Origin: Anomaloglossus baeobatrachus
Taxonomy: Eukaryota; Chordata; Amphibia; Anura; Aromobatidae
Assembly: GCF_048569485.1 (NCBI RefSeq)
Contig: NC_134354.1
Coordinates: forward strand, 506,293,869 to 506,357,868
Reading direction: 5' to 3'
DNA: 64,000 nucleotides
The translations under genes and the position numbers were made by a program. Below the pieces are notes generated by a model that had not been told where the DNA came from, searched no databases, and was given only the letters and a program-made list of their open reading frames with translations. Shown here piece by piece: positions 1-11,560 of the stretch (position 1 is the first letter of the stretch; the number at the start of each line of letters is the position of its first letter).

Positions 1-578
1 TTTTGTTAGGACACTTGAACGTTGCACATATAAAACACATTTTTAATAATGACGGACGGACGGATGTCTTCCGCTCTCCCACCCAAGCAACCTAGCCCTG
101 ATGCTGCCCCTAAGAAGTGGGCAGCACCCCTTGACCCCCAGTCCAGGTTCAGGCTGCCCGAGCGAGAACGGGTACGGTTACTCACACCCGGCTGTCACTT
201 CAGGGGACCCCACGTCCAGGGGGACCCCTGACCACCGGAGGATGGCCACTGGTCCTGGTGGTGGCCGGGCCCCAGCCTGCTCTGCTGCGGGCCCTTCCTC
301 CAATCTGCCTCTCCGGAGGCGGCAACGGTTTCCATCCCACAAAACTATTTACAAACCCACAAGTTCGTGGGTGGCCAGCCAGTTCTCGACCATGTCCATG
401 AGTAGTTCCTCATGTGGGTGGTGAAAACACAGAGAGTCTCTCCGGGGACAACTTGCCGGCATCGGCCGGAATAATCACACAGATAATCAGATGAAAAACT
501 CGGTTGATTTTTGTCATTCATTTAAACTGCTGAGGGTCCCAACGGGGGACAACTCTATGCAACGGCGGACCGCTGCCA

Positions 579-1289
579 CTACTTGAGGTCGTACTCGTCT
601 AGGATCTCTTCCAGCTCAACATCCGGACGGCTTGGTGGAGGAGGAGGGGGCTGGGGCCGCATCTGCCCACCGCGGCTTTTCCTTTGCTTAATGTCCAGGG
701 CGAACCAGCCCCTCTCCCCGCAGTGGCGAGCGTAAGTCACCAGGTCGCCCGGCAATAGATCGCGACCTGGGTGGCCCGTGGGAAGGTGTGAGTTGACATC
801 GCGGCAGGCCACAAACACTTCAGCCTCCAGGCCCGGCTCGTATATGAATCCGAACCCCCTCCACGTGTCAAACTGTCGGACTTGGCCTTCGTACACCGGG
901 CCCCGCACCCGAAAGGTGGCATGACGGAGTGCATCTTTTTCTTTAATCACTCGCGCCATTACTTCGGCCCTCTGCTGCTCTCTGGCGGCAATCTCCCAGC
1001 CCAACGGGTTTGGTTCCCTGTCCCAATAAGGGGTGTTGGCAGACCCCTGCGCCCGGGTCGGGCCCCGCTGGACCGCGCCCACACCGGCCACTACCGGTAT
1101 TCTCTCGTGGGGGTCCTGCGGTGACGTGGCCTGGACTGCGGTTTTGCAGTGGCGGCCCGGCGCAGCCTCAGCCGAGGCGGGGGATTCAGGGACAGTTGGC
1201 CTCACCGGTTGGGCCTTCGGGCCGGCAGCGGCCGGTTCTTCCATGGCCGGGCGGACTGCCGGAGCCGGGACGGTCTCAGGTGCGGCCAC
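579..1289 (-). CDS. cold-shock-domain-like ORF in the LTR element
   Basis: A 236-residue reading frame within the retroelement's gag-like region. Residues about 1-85 are rich in Pro and Ala. Residues 100-125 are charged and helix-prone. Residues 134-203 resemble a cold-shock domain, a five-strand OB fold that binds single-stranded RNA or DNA: the RNP1-like core is RGFGFI (144-149), the RNP2-like core is VFVACRD (158-164), and a GDLVTY strand follows. The tail has a run of prolines (about 214-219) and an acidic end. I infer a nucleic-acid-binding role, perhaps standing in for the usual zinc knuckle. The domain call comes from motif reading only; it could instead be a captured host sequence. 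Confidence 0.5.
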   Translation of the reverse strand: MAAPETVPAPAVRPAMEEPAAAGPKAQPVRPTVPESPASAEAAPGRHCKTAVQATSPQDPHERIPVVAGVGAVQRGPTRAQGSANTPYWDREPNPLGWEIAAREQQRAEVMARVIKEKDALRHATFRVRGPVYEGQVRQFDTWRGFGFIYEPGLEAEVFVACRDVNSHLPTGHPGRDLLPGDLVTYARHCGERGWFALDIKQRKSRGGQMRPQPPPPPPSRPDVELEEILDEYDLK

Positions 1290-1940
1290 TTCCGGGGCCG
1301 ACGGCTTCTCATCGCAGACGGCTACTTCCCGCGGGGCCTTTCATGGCAGCGGGAGGGACACAGGCCGTTCCCGAACAATGCCCCCAGGCCGGTCCTCTAG
1401 GGCGGACGGGTTGGATTCCGCTACCGGTGTTGGGGGGTAGCGGACCGAGCAGAGGGGCAACAGCAACCGGTACGGATGGCGGGGGAGGCAGGCGCAGGCC
1501 GGGCCCCTCAGCCGCAGTGGCCGGTCCTTCTCGGACACAGGGGCGTGGGTCGCTTACCCGCTCCTCCAACTCTGCCTCCACCTCGCGTCTCCGCATGGCC
1601 GCCGCCACTTCCTCCATCTCAGCCACCTAGCGCTCCATCAAGAACCGGACCTGGGCTTGAAGGCGGCAGCATATTTGTGCGGTCCGAGCTTCCACACACG
1701 CCGCTGTTCCTAGCGTGGGCTCGGGGCTTTCCGCGGTGCCGGACGGACGGGACATCGTGCGCAGCAGTGTTCCAGGAACCAAATGTTTGCAGAGTCCTGG
1801 CGTCCCCGCTTTTATAGCCTCGGCTACATTAGGCAGACACACACCCGTCCCCCCTTGGTTCTCTTCAGCACTTCTGTTTGTTGGGGGCGGGGCTTCGCTT
1901 TCACGCCTTCCCTGCTCGGAGAAGACGCTTGAGCGGGAGA

Positions 1941-1960
1941 TTTTCGCGCCAAGATGGCGG
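1941..1960. promoter_or_regulatory. adjacent E2F-like and YY1-like sites
   Basis: TTTTCGCGCC (1941-1950) matches the E2F consensus and abuts AAGATGGCGG (1951-1960), a strong YY1 match. Both lie in the GC-rich leader of the LTR element. YY1 sites of this form sit in the 5' ends of many CpG-type promoters and some retroelements. Activity here is inferred from sequence only. Confidence 0.45.
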
Positions 1961-2056
1961 CGCTTCAAAATTTCGCTTCGGACACCGCCGGCAGAGATCA
2001 CAAGGCGCACATCTACAGGTAAGTAGATGGGTTCAATCCTGTTCACAGCGCCAAGT

Positions 2057-3167
2057 TGTCGCGGGCGGGGAGGACGCCGCCGCTGCTGATCGCTCGCTAA
2101 CGATCGGGTCTGGCGCTGCTGCGGCTGCTGCTCGGTGGCTCCTCGCCCGTGAGCGAAAGGGGTGGTTGGTTTGGGGGGTTTAGTCCGTGACGCCACCCAC
2201 GGGTTGTGGTGAAGATGGGCACCACCGCTGCTGGTGACGGGGATCCCGGGAGCGATGGTAGGGAGCAGCTGGGATGTTGTTTTCCCCCTCCGTGGGTAGG
2301 GGTCGGTGGTCCCGGGGCCCGGTGATGTGACGGGGAGGCAGGATTGGTGAGGTGCAGGGTTGCAGGGACAGCGCGGCGCGGTGCCGGATGACACGGGTGT
2401 ACTCACTCAGCAAGAGATGCACAAAGTCCTCGGTAAACCAAACGGCTGGATGGACGGGTCCCGCAGCCGGCTGTAGTGTCACTCCCCGGACAGGTGATGG
2501 CGGCTGTCTTTCCCTGCACCTTGATGTACTTGATTGACTACGATGGATCCCCAGTGGTAGTCCGCTAACCGGTGTATGAATGCCGGAGGAGCCCGTTTGC
2601 CCGCAGGCGCTGGACCTTGGGTCTCTAGCCTTAGGCGGTAGCTGTATATCCTCACGGTGTGGGTGGTTGCCTTCTATCGGGTCTTTGGCTGTTAGGAAAC
2701 CCCTGGGGTTCCGGTCACACTCGGATTTGACTATTGTCGGCGGCTCCAAGCCTGGTCGGGGTCCGATGGCCCTGCCTGTGTGTGCTGGCTTCACTTCGCT
2801 CCCCGGTCGGTACCGGCGGGCCAACGCCCGACCCCGGTCCTACGGTTACGCGTTGCTTCACCACTCCTGCAGACGGCCACCACCGTCTGCCAACCTTGCT
2901 GTCAGTGCCTGGGCCACAAACCCAGACACCCAAGTGTTTACTCCTCACTCTTCAAACTCCAAACTCCTCTCTGACACTTTTCCCGCCTCCAGGCCTGTGA
3001 ACTCCTCGGTGGGTGGGGCCAACCGCTTGGCTCTGCCCCACCTGGTGTGGACATCAGCCCCTGGAGGGAGGCAACAAGGGTTTTGTGTTTGGCTAATGTT
3101 ACTGTCTAATGGGGGTGGGGGTGTTTGTGTGTTATCTGTGATGACCTGGCTAGTCCAGGGCGCCACA
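2057..3167 (-). mobile_element. 5' LTR of the retroelement (fossil)
   Basis: About 1.1 kb, GC-rich. On the minus strand it opens TGTGGCGCCCTGGACTAGCC at 3167 and closes with CA at 2058-2057, three bases before the primer-binding-like site. TG...CA ends and the primer site fix the border well. It resembles the solo LTR at 25248-26358 in length, end style and a shared TGACGCCAC stretch, so the two are probably related families. No open reading frame here looks genuine. Confidence 0.6.
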
Positions 3168-3400
3168 ATTGTGTATCTTCAGTGATTGTGTATCTTCAGT
3201 GACTGTGTATCTTCAGTGATTGTGTATCTTCAGTGATTGTGTATCTTCAGTGACTGTATATCTTCAGTGATTGTGTATCTTCAGTGACAGTGTATCTTCA
3301 GTGACAGTGTATCTTCAGTGACAGTGTATCTTCAGTGACAGTGTATCTTCAGTTACTGTGTAGCTGCAGTGACTGTGTATCTTCAGTGATTGTGGATCTT
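3168..3400. repeat. 17-bp tandem array
   Basis: About 13 head-to-tail copies of a 17-bp unit (TGTGTATCTTCAGTGAC/T), starting at the very edge of the LTR. Most differences are single substitutions at the last bases, so the array is fairly young. It has no coding content. Confidence 0.9.
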
Positions 3401-4020
3401 CAAATTGTCTCTCCAGGAAAGGAGACAAACTCTAGCACCACCTATTAGAAATAGCAATCCTAAAAGTCAAAATTGGCCTTTTAAAGGGAACCAAACACCA
3501 GGATTTTGGTATATAAGGTGCAGCCAGTGCAGTACTGGCACTATCAGGCACATTGTGTACATACCATTAGTGGGCAGCTTGGATGTTTAGGCTGTGAAAT
3601 TCAACTTTATAAAGTTTGAAAATTCATGCACTTTTTGATTGACGTGTGCACCTCTCTGCTAATGTCCGGGCGGGTTATGCACGTGTATCCCCGCCCCCCC
3701 GCCAACTGTTCCTCCCTCTCACTGGCCGTATGTAAATTTCCAATCTTCAGTTACATGGCGTCGGAGATACTAGCGCCTGCGCATAGCGCTCATCTCCGGC
3801 GCCATGTTTCTGAAGCCCACAGTATTATGGTGCATGAGAGGGCGGCGCATGCGCCCTCACTTCTTCAGATCTGTTGTGACCGCGGGAGCGCGCGCGGTCA
3901 CAACAGGACTGGAGAACAGCTGATCTTACCCCGATTAGCTGCAGTAGACGTCTCCTACGATATCGTCTGCTGCAGCTAATCGATAAGATCAGCTGTTCTG
4001 ATGACTCAGAAAAGATGTCA
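3401..4020. repeat. unidentified repeats with a palindrome
   Basis: No gene seen. At 3480-3500 a TTTTAAAGGGAACC segment resembles the start of a TTAA-inserting (Kolobok-like) MITE, but no matching right end is visible. From about 3911 to 4001 there is an imperfect palindrome: the arms share GAACAGCTGATCTTA and CGATTAGCTGCAG and meet at TACGATAT. Just upstream, 3872-3905 is a second small palindrome (GTTGTGACCGCG with its complement). Confidence 0.5.
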
Positions 4021-4892
4021 CTACTAGTGATGAGCGAGTGTAGTCGTTACTATTTGCTACTCGCACGGATAGTACGTATCACGCTCCCCAGTCCCCGGCG
4101 CCGCCTGCCACTCACCGCTCCGGCCCCCGGTCCTCCTGCCCGCCGCTGCTCCTCTCTCTCCCCCTCCTTTGTGTCCTCCGTGCCTCCCGTCCTCCGGCTC
4201 CGGCGTCCCCCTGCGATCCAGGACACTCTGTCTGGCTCCCCTGCATCTCCTTTACAGGGTCCTGTACTAGCCTCCGGCACCCGAGCCTTGCGTATGTGCA
4301 TTAGGGCGCGCGCGCGCTCACTCGCCTTGTCTTAAAGGGCCAGCGTCCCGGGAACAGGATATGACAAGATACAGGTACAGGGTATATAAGACTTCCCTTT
4401 TCTGGTGGGCAGTGCCTGATCAACATGTTCCCATAGCTAGGTGCCCAGGCTCCCTTGTACTTTGTCTCTCCATTAACATTGTCTCGTCCACAGAGCCCAT
4501 CCGCTGGTCCTGACTACCAGTTCTCCAGGAAGTGTCCCGGTGACCGTCTGCTGAGGATCCCACCATCTTCTGTCAGCCATACCAGTCACCGGTCCCCGAC
4601 TCTACCTGGTACATCCGCCTGCACGGCTCACTGGACCCGGACCCCGTCTGCTGCTCCTTCCCGGCACCTGAACCCGGTTCCAACCATCCGTCCTGCCGAC
4701 GGTGCCTTTGGACTCAGAGACATTCCCTGCAGATCCCTGAAGGACTCATACCCTCAGTGTTCCGGCTACCGTGCATCAAGGCCCTCTGTCGGGGTGACTG
4801 GACAGTCCCTGTATAGGGGTTAGCTCCGGGTTGCCTCACTGGAGGAGTCCGGTGCACGGCCCAGTGAATCCCCCACCAGGACGTAACAGTAC
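4021..4892 (+). repeat. GC-rich repeat with TATA box, unidentified
   Basis: Starts near GTGATGAGCGAGTG, a motif I associate with dispersed frog repeats, and is GC-rich to about 4340. A TATATAAG motif lies at about 4381-4388, followed by pyrimidine-rich, stop-poor sequence that ends near ACGTAACAGTACGG (about 4880-4893). This looks like the promoter and 5' leader of a retroelement, but I cannot name the family and see no protein domain. Confidence 0.35.
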
Positions 4893-5798
4893 GGTATTCG
4901 GGTTACTTGTTATATTGCAAGTTTTTGTGTAATTGCCTCGCTAAATTCTGATATCCCGCCCAGAAGGTTTGGCGCCTGATTTGCAGCAACTAAATATGCT
5001 GGGCTTTTTAACCAATCACAGTAATGCCGCAGCCATCTTAGTTGTGGCATTACTGTGAATGGCTGGCTGCACAGCGTCATAGGGTTTATAAAAGCCCTTC
5101 CGCTTCCATTTTGCGCACATCGCATCCAGAGACAGCGTTGTATCAGTATAGGGACAGAGCGAGCAACTGCTAGGGAGAGTGTAGGCCTCTTAATATAAAA
5201 AGCCCTTTTCAGGGCTAACCTGCAGTGTATAGATCAGTAGTGTAGGGAGGGACAGATTTTGGAGCAGAGTTTAAAGCAGTACCTTCATAGTACCGTCCAG
5301 AATACAATAGTTCTCTTAAGAGCTGAAACCACTGAACAAGGTCACAGCAGGGAGGGAGACATTATGGATTAGGTAGGGAATCAGTACCTGTTTCCACAAT
5401 ATTTAGTGGTTCACAGCCTGGCTTATGGCATCCACATCAGCCACATTAATACGTTGCTAGTGGCCTTTGCAAATAGCTACAAAGCAGTACTCTAGCATTT
5501 AGTGCTGCCTGATACACTAAATGCATCAGTCCTGTTTCCACAATATTTAGGGGTTCACAGTCTGACTTGTGCCATCTGTCCACATCAGCCACATTAATAT
5601 GTTGCTAGTGACCTTTGCAAATACAAAGCAGTACTCTAGTATCTTGTGCTGCCTGGTACAAAGTACTCACTGGTATTTTTTCCACAATATTTTTGGGGTC
5701 AAAGTTAGCTTGGCTTGGGTCATCAAAATCTGCAAATATGGCACCAAAATTCAAAATGAAAAAAAAAGTCAGTTTTTGAGGGACAGGGATGTGGATGT

Positions 5799-7827
5799 GT
5801 GCGTGGTGTTGTCAGTGGTGGGCGACAAGGCACTGAGTCTGTGTCAGGTCAGAAGAAGCTTGATGCGTCCACTATGTTCCTTGCCAAATTTCCTGGTCTG
5901 GAATGTAAACGTGTGTGGAAGCCAGAAGAGCGAGAGCAGATTCTGTCTTGGATGGTAGACAAGGCCTCTTCGCACTTCTCAAGCAGCAATAAATCTTCCA
6001 CGACCACACAGTCTACTGTGAATACACAGAAGGCTGGCCCATCCAATCCTCAACCTGGTCCTCCTTCCTCCCCCATCATCAGTCAAAGGAGATATATGAC
6101 CCCAAGCTTGGCCACTCTGAGGATGTTATTTGTACGTATCCTTTGGTTGGTTCTCACCTCTCACAGTGCAGCATTGAAGAGGGACGTGAGGAGATGGCGT
6201 GTGTTGATGTGCAAGTATTTAAGGACCTACTGCCAGAAGAAAGCCAGTTTGAGAAACCTGATTTACTGTCTCCAGAGGTGGAGGCTGATAATGATGAGAC
6301 ACAGTTGCTATTAGGTCAGCCTACAATCTCAAGTGGGAAGGAGAATGAGATGGAAGACGAGGTGGTCCATGATGAGTCCACTGATCCGACCTGTACCATT
6401 GACATGCATAGCCAGCACAGCAACACAGAGGAAGATGGATATGTAGCACCAACACAGGCAACAAGGGGTAGTGGTTTGACCAGAGTGAGAACTGGGTCAA
6501 CTGTTCCGAAGAGCACTCCCACTGTGGCCCAAGTGGAGCAAGGGGGCGTTCAACGACTCTCTGGAATTTTTTTTCTGAAAGTCTTTCAGAGAAAAACATT
6601 GTAATCTGTAGCATCTGCCATACCAAGTTGAGCAGAGGCAAGGGGAAAGGCAACCTGAACACCATCAGTATGCGGAACCATATGGCAACCAAGCACTCCA
6701 GTAGGTAGGCAGAACACCAGGGTACCAAATTTGTGTCTGCGGGTCAAACCACTGCCATGTTGCCTGTGCTACGTCCTTCACAATCTGCTGTCCAGGAAGC
6801 AGACACTCAAACATCCTGCCCACAAGCTGCGATTACACAACACAGCAAACATCAACCACATCCACTTCCTTGTCCCAGCGAAGCATCCAGTTGTCCGTGC
6901 CTGAGAGCTTCAAAAGGAAGCATAAATAGCCATGCACCCACAGGCACAAAACCTAAAATCGCACATTGCCAAATTGCTAGCCGTGGAGATGTTGCCGTTT
7001 TGGCTTGTGGGAACACAGTGTTTCCATGATCTATTGGCTGTGGCTGCCCCACAATACAGTGTTCCCAGTCACTACTATTTTGCCCAGTGTGCCATTCCTG
7101 CATTACACAAGAACGTGTTAAAGAATTTCAACCTCTCTCAAACGCCGTAACCCGGAAGGTCCACCTAACAACAGACACTTTTATAAGTTGTTGTGGACAG
7201 GGATGATACATATCTGTCATGGCACACTGGGTGAACCTGGTGGAGACTTTGACAAAGTTGCAAACTGGAACAACACACATTCTACCCACGTCAAGAATAG
7301 CGGGCCCAACTACTATAACGGTTTCCGCCTCATCATATGCCACTTCCTGTCTCCCCTCCTCCTCCTCCTGCTCCTTTTCCTCTGCTAAATTACTCTCCCC
7401 ATCACTGCCAAGCTGGGAGCTGTGCAGCAGCGCATCGACAAAGTGGCAACACACTCTGCTGAAGTTGAACTGTTTAAATCAGAAACCACACACTGCAGCA
7501 AATATGTGACAAGGTCTAAAAGAACAGATCGATCAGTGGCTCTCCTTGCTGCACCTCCAACCCTGTCTGGTCGTCTGTGAAAATGGGCATAACCTGGTGC
7601 CGACTTTACAGGTCGGTAGGCTGGTACAGGTGCATAGTTGTTTCAGAAATTTCTCAAAACATACATGACTTGCCGTTCCTACTTGAGAAGGTGCACCATA
7701 TTAGCAATTATTTCCCCCATTCCTCTACCGCTTTTGCTGGTCTTACAGTTCTGCAAAAGCGCTTGAATTTGCCAAGTCACAGACTCATGTGCGACCTGCC
7801 CATGCGGTTGGAACGCTACATATCATA
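5799..7827 (+). pseudogene. hAT transposase, N-terminal part with BED finger
   Basis: Remains of a BED-finger hAT transposase in shifting frames. First comes a conserved stretch at 5849-6080 (FLAKFPGLECKRVW...), then an acidic linker (6143-6604). A BED-type zinc finger follows at about 6600-6707, with Cys-x2-Cys in CSICHTKL and His-x4-His in HMATKH. The catalytic-domain start is at about 6950-7150 (AKLLAVEMLPFWLV) and a later part at 7200-7800. At least three frameshifts and several stops are present. The piece ends at the TA target of the Tc1 element at 7828. The finger would have bound the element's own ends. Confidence 0.7.
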
Positions 7828-9470
7828 CAGTCATAGGAAAAAGTTTGGGCACCCCTATTAATGTTAACCTTTTTTCTTTATAACAATTTTGGTTTTTGCA
7901 ACATCTATTTCAGTTTCATATATCTAATAACTGATGGACTGAGTAATATTTCTGGATTGAAATGAGGTTTATTGTACTAACAGAAAATGTGCAATCCGCA
8001 TTTAAACAAAGTTTGACCAGAGCAAAAGTATGGGCACCCTTATCAATTTCTTGATTTGAACACTCCTAACTACTTTTTACTGACTTACTAAAGCACTAAA
8101 TTGGTTGTGTAACCTCATTGAACTTTGAACTTCATAGGCAGGTGTATCCAATCATGCGAAAAGGTATTTAAGGTGGTCACTTGCAAGTTTTTCTCCTATT
8201 TGAATCTCCCATGAAGAGTGGCATCATGGGCTCCTCAAAACAACTCTCAAATGATCTGAAAACAAAGATTATTCAACATAGTTGTTCAGGGGAATGATAT
8301 AAAAAGTTGTCTCAGAGATTTAAACTGTCAGTTTCCACTGTGAGGAACATAGTAAGGAAATGGAAGAACACAGGTACAGTTCTTAAGCCCAGAAATGTCA
8401 GGCCAAGAAAAATATCAGAAAGGCAGAGAAGAAGAATGATGAGAACAGTCAAGGACAATCCACAGACCACCTCCAAAGACCTGCAGCATCATCTTGCTGC
8501 AGATGGTGTCACTGTGCATCGGTCAACAATACAGCGCACGTTGCACAAGGAGAAGCTGTATGGGAGAGTGATGCGAAAGAAGCCGTTTCTGCAAGCACGC
8601 CACAAACAGAGTCGCCTGAGGTATGCAAAAGCACATTTGTACAAGCCAGTTACATTTTAGAAGAAGGTCCTGTGGACTGATGAAACAAAGATTGAGTTGT
8701 TTGGTCATACAAAAAGGCGTTATGCATGGAGGCAAAAAACCACGGCATTTCAAGAAAAGCACTTGCTACCCACTGTAAAATTTGGTGGAGGTTCCATCAT
8801 GCTTTGGGGCTGTGTGGCCAATGCCAGCACCGGGAATCTTGTTAAAGTTGAGGGTCACATGGATTCAACTCAGTATCAGCAGATTCTTGACAATAATGTG
8901 CAAGAATCATTGACGAAGTTGAAGTTACGCAGGGGATGGATATTTCAGCAAGACAATGATCCAAAACCCCGCTCCAAATCTACTCAGGCATTCATGCAGA
9001 GGAACAATTACAATGTTCTGGAGTGGCCATCCCAGTCCCCAGACCTGAATATCATTGAACATCTGTGGGATGATTTGAAGCGTGCTGTCCATGCTCGGCG
9101 ACCATCAAACTTAACTGAACTGGAATTGTTTTGTAAACAGGAATGGTCAAATATACCTTCATCCAGGATCCAGGAACTCATTAAAAGCTACAGGAAGCGA
9201 CTAGAGGCTGTGATTTTTGCAAAAGGAGGATCTACAAAATATTAATGTCACTTTTATGTTGAGGTGCCCATACTTTTGCACCGGTCAAATTTTGTTTAAA
9301 TGCGGATTGCACATTTTCTGTTACAATAAACCTCATTTCAATCCAGAAATATTACTGAGTCCATCAGTTATTAGATATATGAAACTGAAGTAGCTGTTGC
9401 GAAAACCCAAATTGTTATAAAGAAAAAAGGTTAACATTAATAGGGGTGCCTAAACTTTTTTATATGACTG
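7828..9470 (+). mobile_element. Tc1-like element A, complete
   Basis: A 1643-bp Tc1/mariner element flanked by TA (7826-7827 and 9471-9472). Its terminal inverted repeats are about 210 bp long and begin CAGTCATA on both sides. It carries one transposase gene (8211-9245) and sits inside the hAT coding region. The repeats still match closely, so the insertion is much younger than the hAT. Confidence 0.93.
8211..9245 (+). pseudogene. Tc1 transposase, two in-frame stops
   Basis: A 344-codon Tc1 transposase in one continuous frame from ATG at 8211. The paired-like helix-turn-helix DNA-binding region covers residues 10-110. The DDE catalytic residues are visible: D in WTDETKIELFG (about 8671), D in QQDNDPK (about 8947) and E in SPDLNIIEHLWDDLK (about 9041). 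Two stops break it: TGA at 8295-8297 (GGA expected) and TAG at 8658-8660 (TGG expected). The segment after DNDPK reads PRSK rather than HTSK. No frameshift is seen. The length is normal for the family. Confidence 0.93.
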
Positions 9471-9868
9471 TATGTTGATGATGATTAGTGAGTAGCAGGG
9501 GGCAGTAGCTGAATACCAGCTTCAACATGCCCGTCAGACTGAGAGTCAGCCACCACACATAACAACTGTCGAGTGAGTGTGGATTGCTGACATTTGTGAG
9601 ATTCTTGAGAACTTTGAGTACTGCACCAGGCTCGTGAGCGGTGATCAGGATGTTATCAGCTTAACCATCCCACTGCTGTGTCTGCTGAAACAATCACTGC
9701 ATAATCTCAAAGAGGAAGCATTGAGTGCCCAGCATGTGGCTATGGAGCCAGATTTCCCAATGGGTGATACTACCCTGCCCAGCCAATATTGAGGCAACAT
9801 TTGGTGATGATGATGAGGAGGAGGGAGAGGATTTGTTTTTCTGTGCTACCAAGGGTACTCCCAGTGCT
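9471..9868 (+). pseudogene. hAT transposase, middle part
   Basis: Continuation of the hAT transposase after the Tc1 insertion: YQLQHARQTESQPPH, then ENFEYCTRLVSGDQDVISLTI and LLCLLKQSLHNL (about 9577-9790). It ends in an acidic GAT/GAG-rich stretch typical of the linker before the C-terminal half. It contains stops. The right border is where CR1 sequence begins, near 9869. Confidence 0.65.
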
Positions 9869-9879
9869 ACACAGGGGAC

Positions 9880-10202
9880 TAGCCAACACTAGAGAGGAAA
9901 GAGAGCATATTCAAAAGGATCTAGACACACTCGAACAATGGGCCAAGGAGAACAGAATGTTTTTTAACAGGGACAAATGCAAAGTCCTACATCTGGGTAA
10001 GAGAAATGTAAAAAGCATATATAGCATGGGAGGAATAGAACTAGGTGATAACACCGGGGAAAAGGACTTGGGCATAATAGTGGATCCCAGATTCAACATG
10101 AGCCAACAATGCGGGGCTGCAGCTAAAAAGGCCATCAAAATTCTGAAATGTATCAAGACAAGCATTGAATCTAGAACAAGAGAGGTAATTATTCCCCTAT
10201 AC
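9880..10202 (+). pseudogene. CR1 ORF2 fragment, left part
   Basis: C-terminal region of CR1 reverse transcriptase: LEQWAKENRMFFNRDKCK, LHLGKRN, then EKDLGIIVDPRFNMSQQC and REVIIPLY. The frame is open up to the hAT target duplication CCCTATAC (10195-10202) and continues in frame at 12574 on the far side of the insertion. Confidence 0.88.
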
Positions 10203-10569
10203 CAGTGATGGCGAACCTATGGCACGCGTGCCAGACTGGGCACGCAGAGCTGTGTTTGCTGGCACGCGCACTGTCACCACACTGAGCCACTTTGATCTGC
10301 TGGTGTGATCGCGCCAGCAGATCAAAGTGGTGTTGAGCAGAGGAGACATTTCTCCTCGCTCTGACACTCCTCCTCTCCTGGGCTGCAGGCCTGTTGCCTA
10401 GGAGACGGAGGAGCACCAGTAGGCGGCGCCGACGTCTTCCGCGCGGGAACTGAACTTACTGAGGACCCAGCGGCGCGCAGCGGAGGAGCGAGTGCAGGAA
10501 GGTGAGTTTTTTTTTATTTTTAAAAGCTGTGTGCGGCTGTGCCAAGGTGTAGGGGACAGTGCCAGCACG

Positions 10570-11560
10570 GGCATGGAGAGCACAGGGCAAACATGGGAGC
10601 ATGGGGCATGGAGAGCACGGGGCAAACATGGGAGCACGGGGCATGGAGAGCACGGGGCAAGCATGGAGAGCACGGGGCAAGCATGGAGAGCACGAGGCAA
10701 ACATGAAGAGCACGAGGCAAACATGGAGAGCATGAGGCAAACATGGAGAGCACGAGGCATGGAGAGCACGAGGCAAACACGGGAGCACGGGGCAAACATG
10801 GGAGCACGGGGCATGGAGAGCACGGGGCAAACATGGGAGCACGGGGCAAACATGGGAGCATGGGGCATGGAGAGCACGGGGCAAACATGGAGAGCACGGG
10901 GCATGGAGAGCACGGGGCAAACATGGGAGCACGGGGCATGGAGAGCACGGGGCAAACATGGGAGCACGGGGCATGGAGAGCACGGGGCAAACATAGGAGC
11001 ACGGGGCAAACTTGGGAGCACGGTACAAACATGGGAGCACGGGGCAAACATGGGAGCACGGGGCATGGAGAGCACGGGGCAAACATGGGAGCACGGGGCA
11101 TGGAGAGCGCGGGGCAAACATGGGAGCACGGGGCATGGAGAGCGCGGGGCAAACATGGGAGCACGGGGCATAGAGAGCACGGGGCAAACATGGAGAGCAC
11201 GAGGCATGGAGAGCTGGGGGCATGGAGAGCACGGGGCAAACATGGGAGCACGGGGCATGGAGAGCACAAGGCATGGAGAGCACGGGGCATGGAGAGCACG
11301 GGGCAAACATGGAGAGCACGGGGCATACATACAGAGCACGGGGCAAACATACAGAGCACGGGGCAAACATACAGAGCACGGGGCAAACATACAGAGCACG
11401 GGGCATACATACAGAGCACGGGGCATACATACAGAGCACGGGGCAAACATACAGAGCACGGGGGCAAACATACAGAGCACGGGGCAAACATACAGAGCAC
11501 GGGGCAAACATACAGAGCACGGGGCATATATACAGAGCATGGGGCATACATACAGAGCAC
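10570..11560. repeat. GC-rich minisatellite, 17-20-bp units
   Basis: Roughly fifty alternating units built on GAGCACGGGGCAAACATGG/GCATGGA, shifting after 11320 to a regular 20-bp ACATACAGAGCACGGGGCAA unit. It is open in several frames on both strands, giving 300-470-codon artefacts. Confidence 0.9.

Larger units (their letters stand above)
1..2056 (-). mobile_element. LTR retroelement, 5' internal region (fossil)
   Basis: Internal part of an LTR retroelement read on the minus strand, running left from the LTR at 2057-3167 and probably off the window edge. Just inside the LTR, minus-strand TGGCGCTGTGAACAGG (2053 leftwards) sits where a tRNA primer-binding site is expected. A GC-rich leader follows, with a TATAAAAG motif at 1816-1809, then gag-like coding sequence. 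No reverse transcriptase or integrase is visible; pol, if kept, would lie beyond base 1. The copy looks broken, with about one or two breaks in the visible coding part. Family is uncertain (Ty3/gypsy-like by LTR style). Age cannot be judged because the partner LTR is out of view. Confidence 0.55.

Noticed and set aside
1010-1630. Plus-strand frames of 135-206 codons opposite the LTR-element reading frame
   Set aside because: GC-rich antisense shadows with no domain; the minus-strand frame carries the cold-shock-like motifs.
3602-4335. CpG-rich segments that could be host promoters
   Set aside because: They lie within dispersed repeats with palindromes, and no conserved first exon follows.
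5799-7827. Possible host ZBED-like gene because of the BED finger
   Set aside because: Multiple frameshifts, no introns with splice sites, and continuation into a hAT transposase catalytic region and dimerisation domain show a dead transposon.
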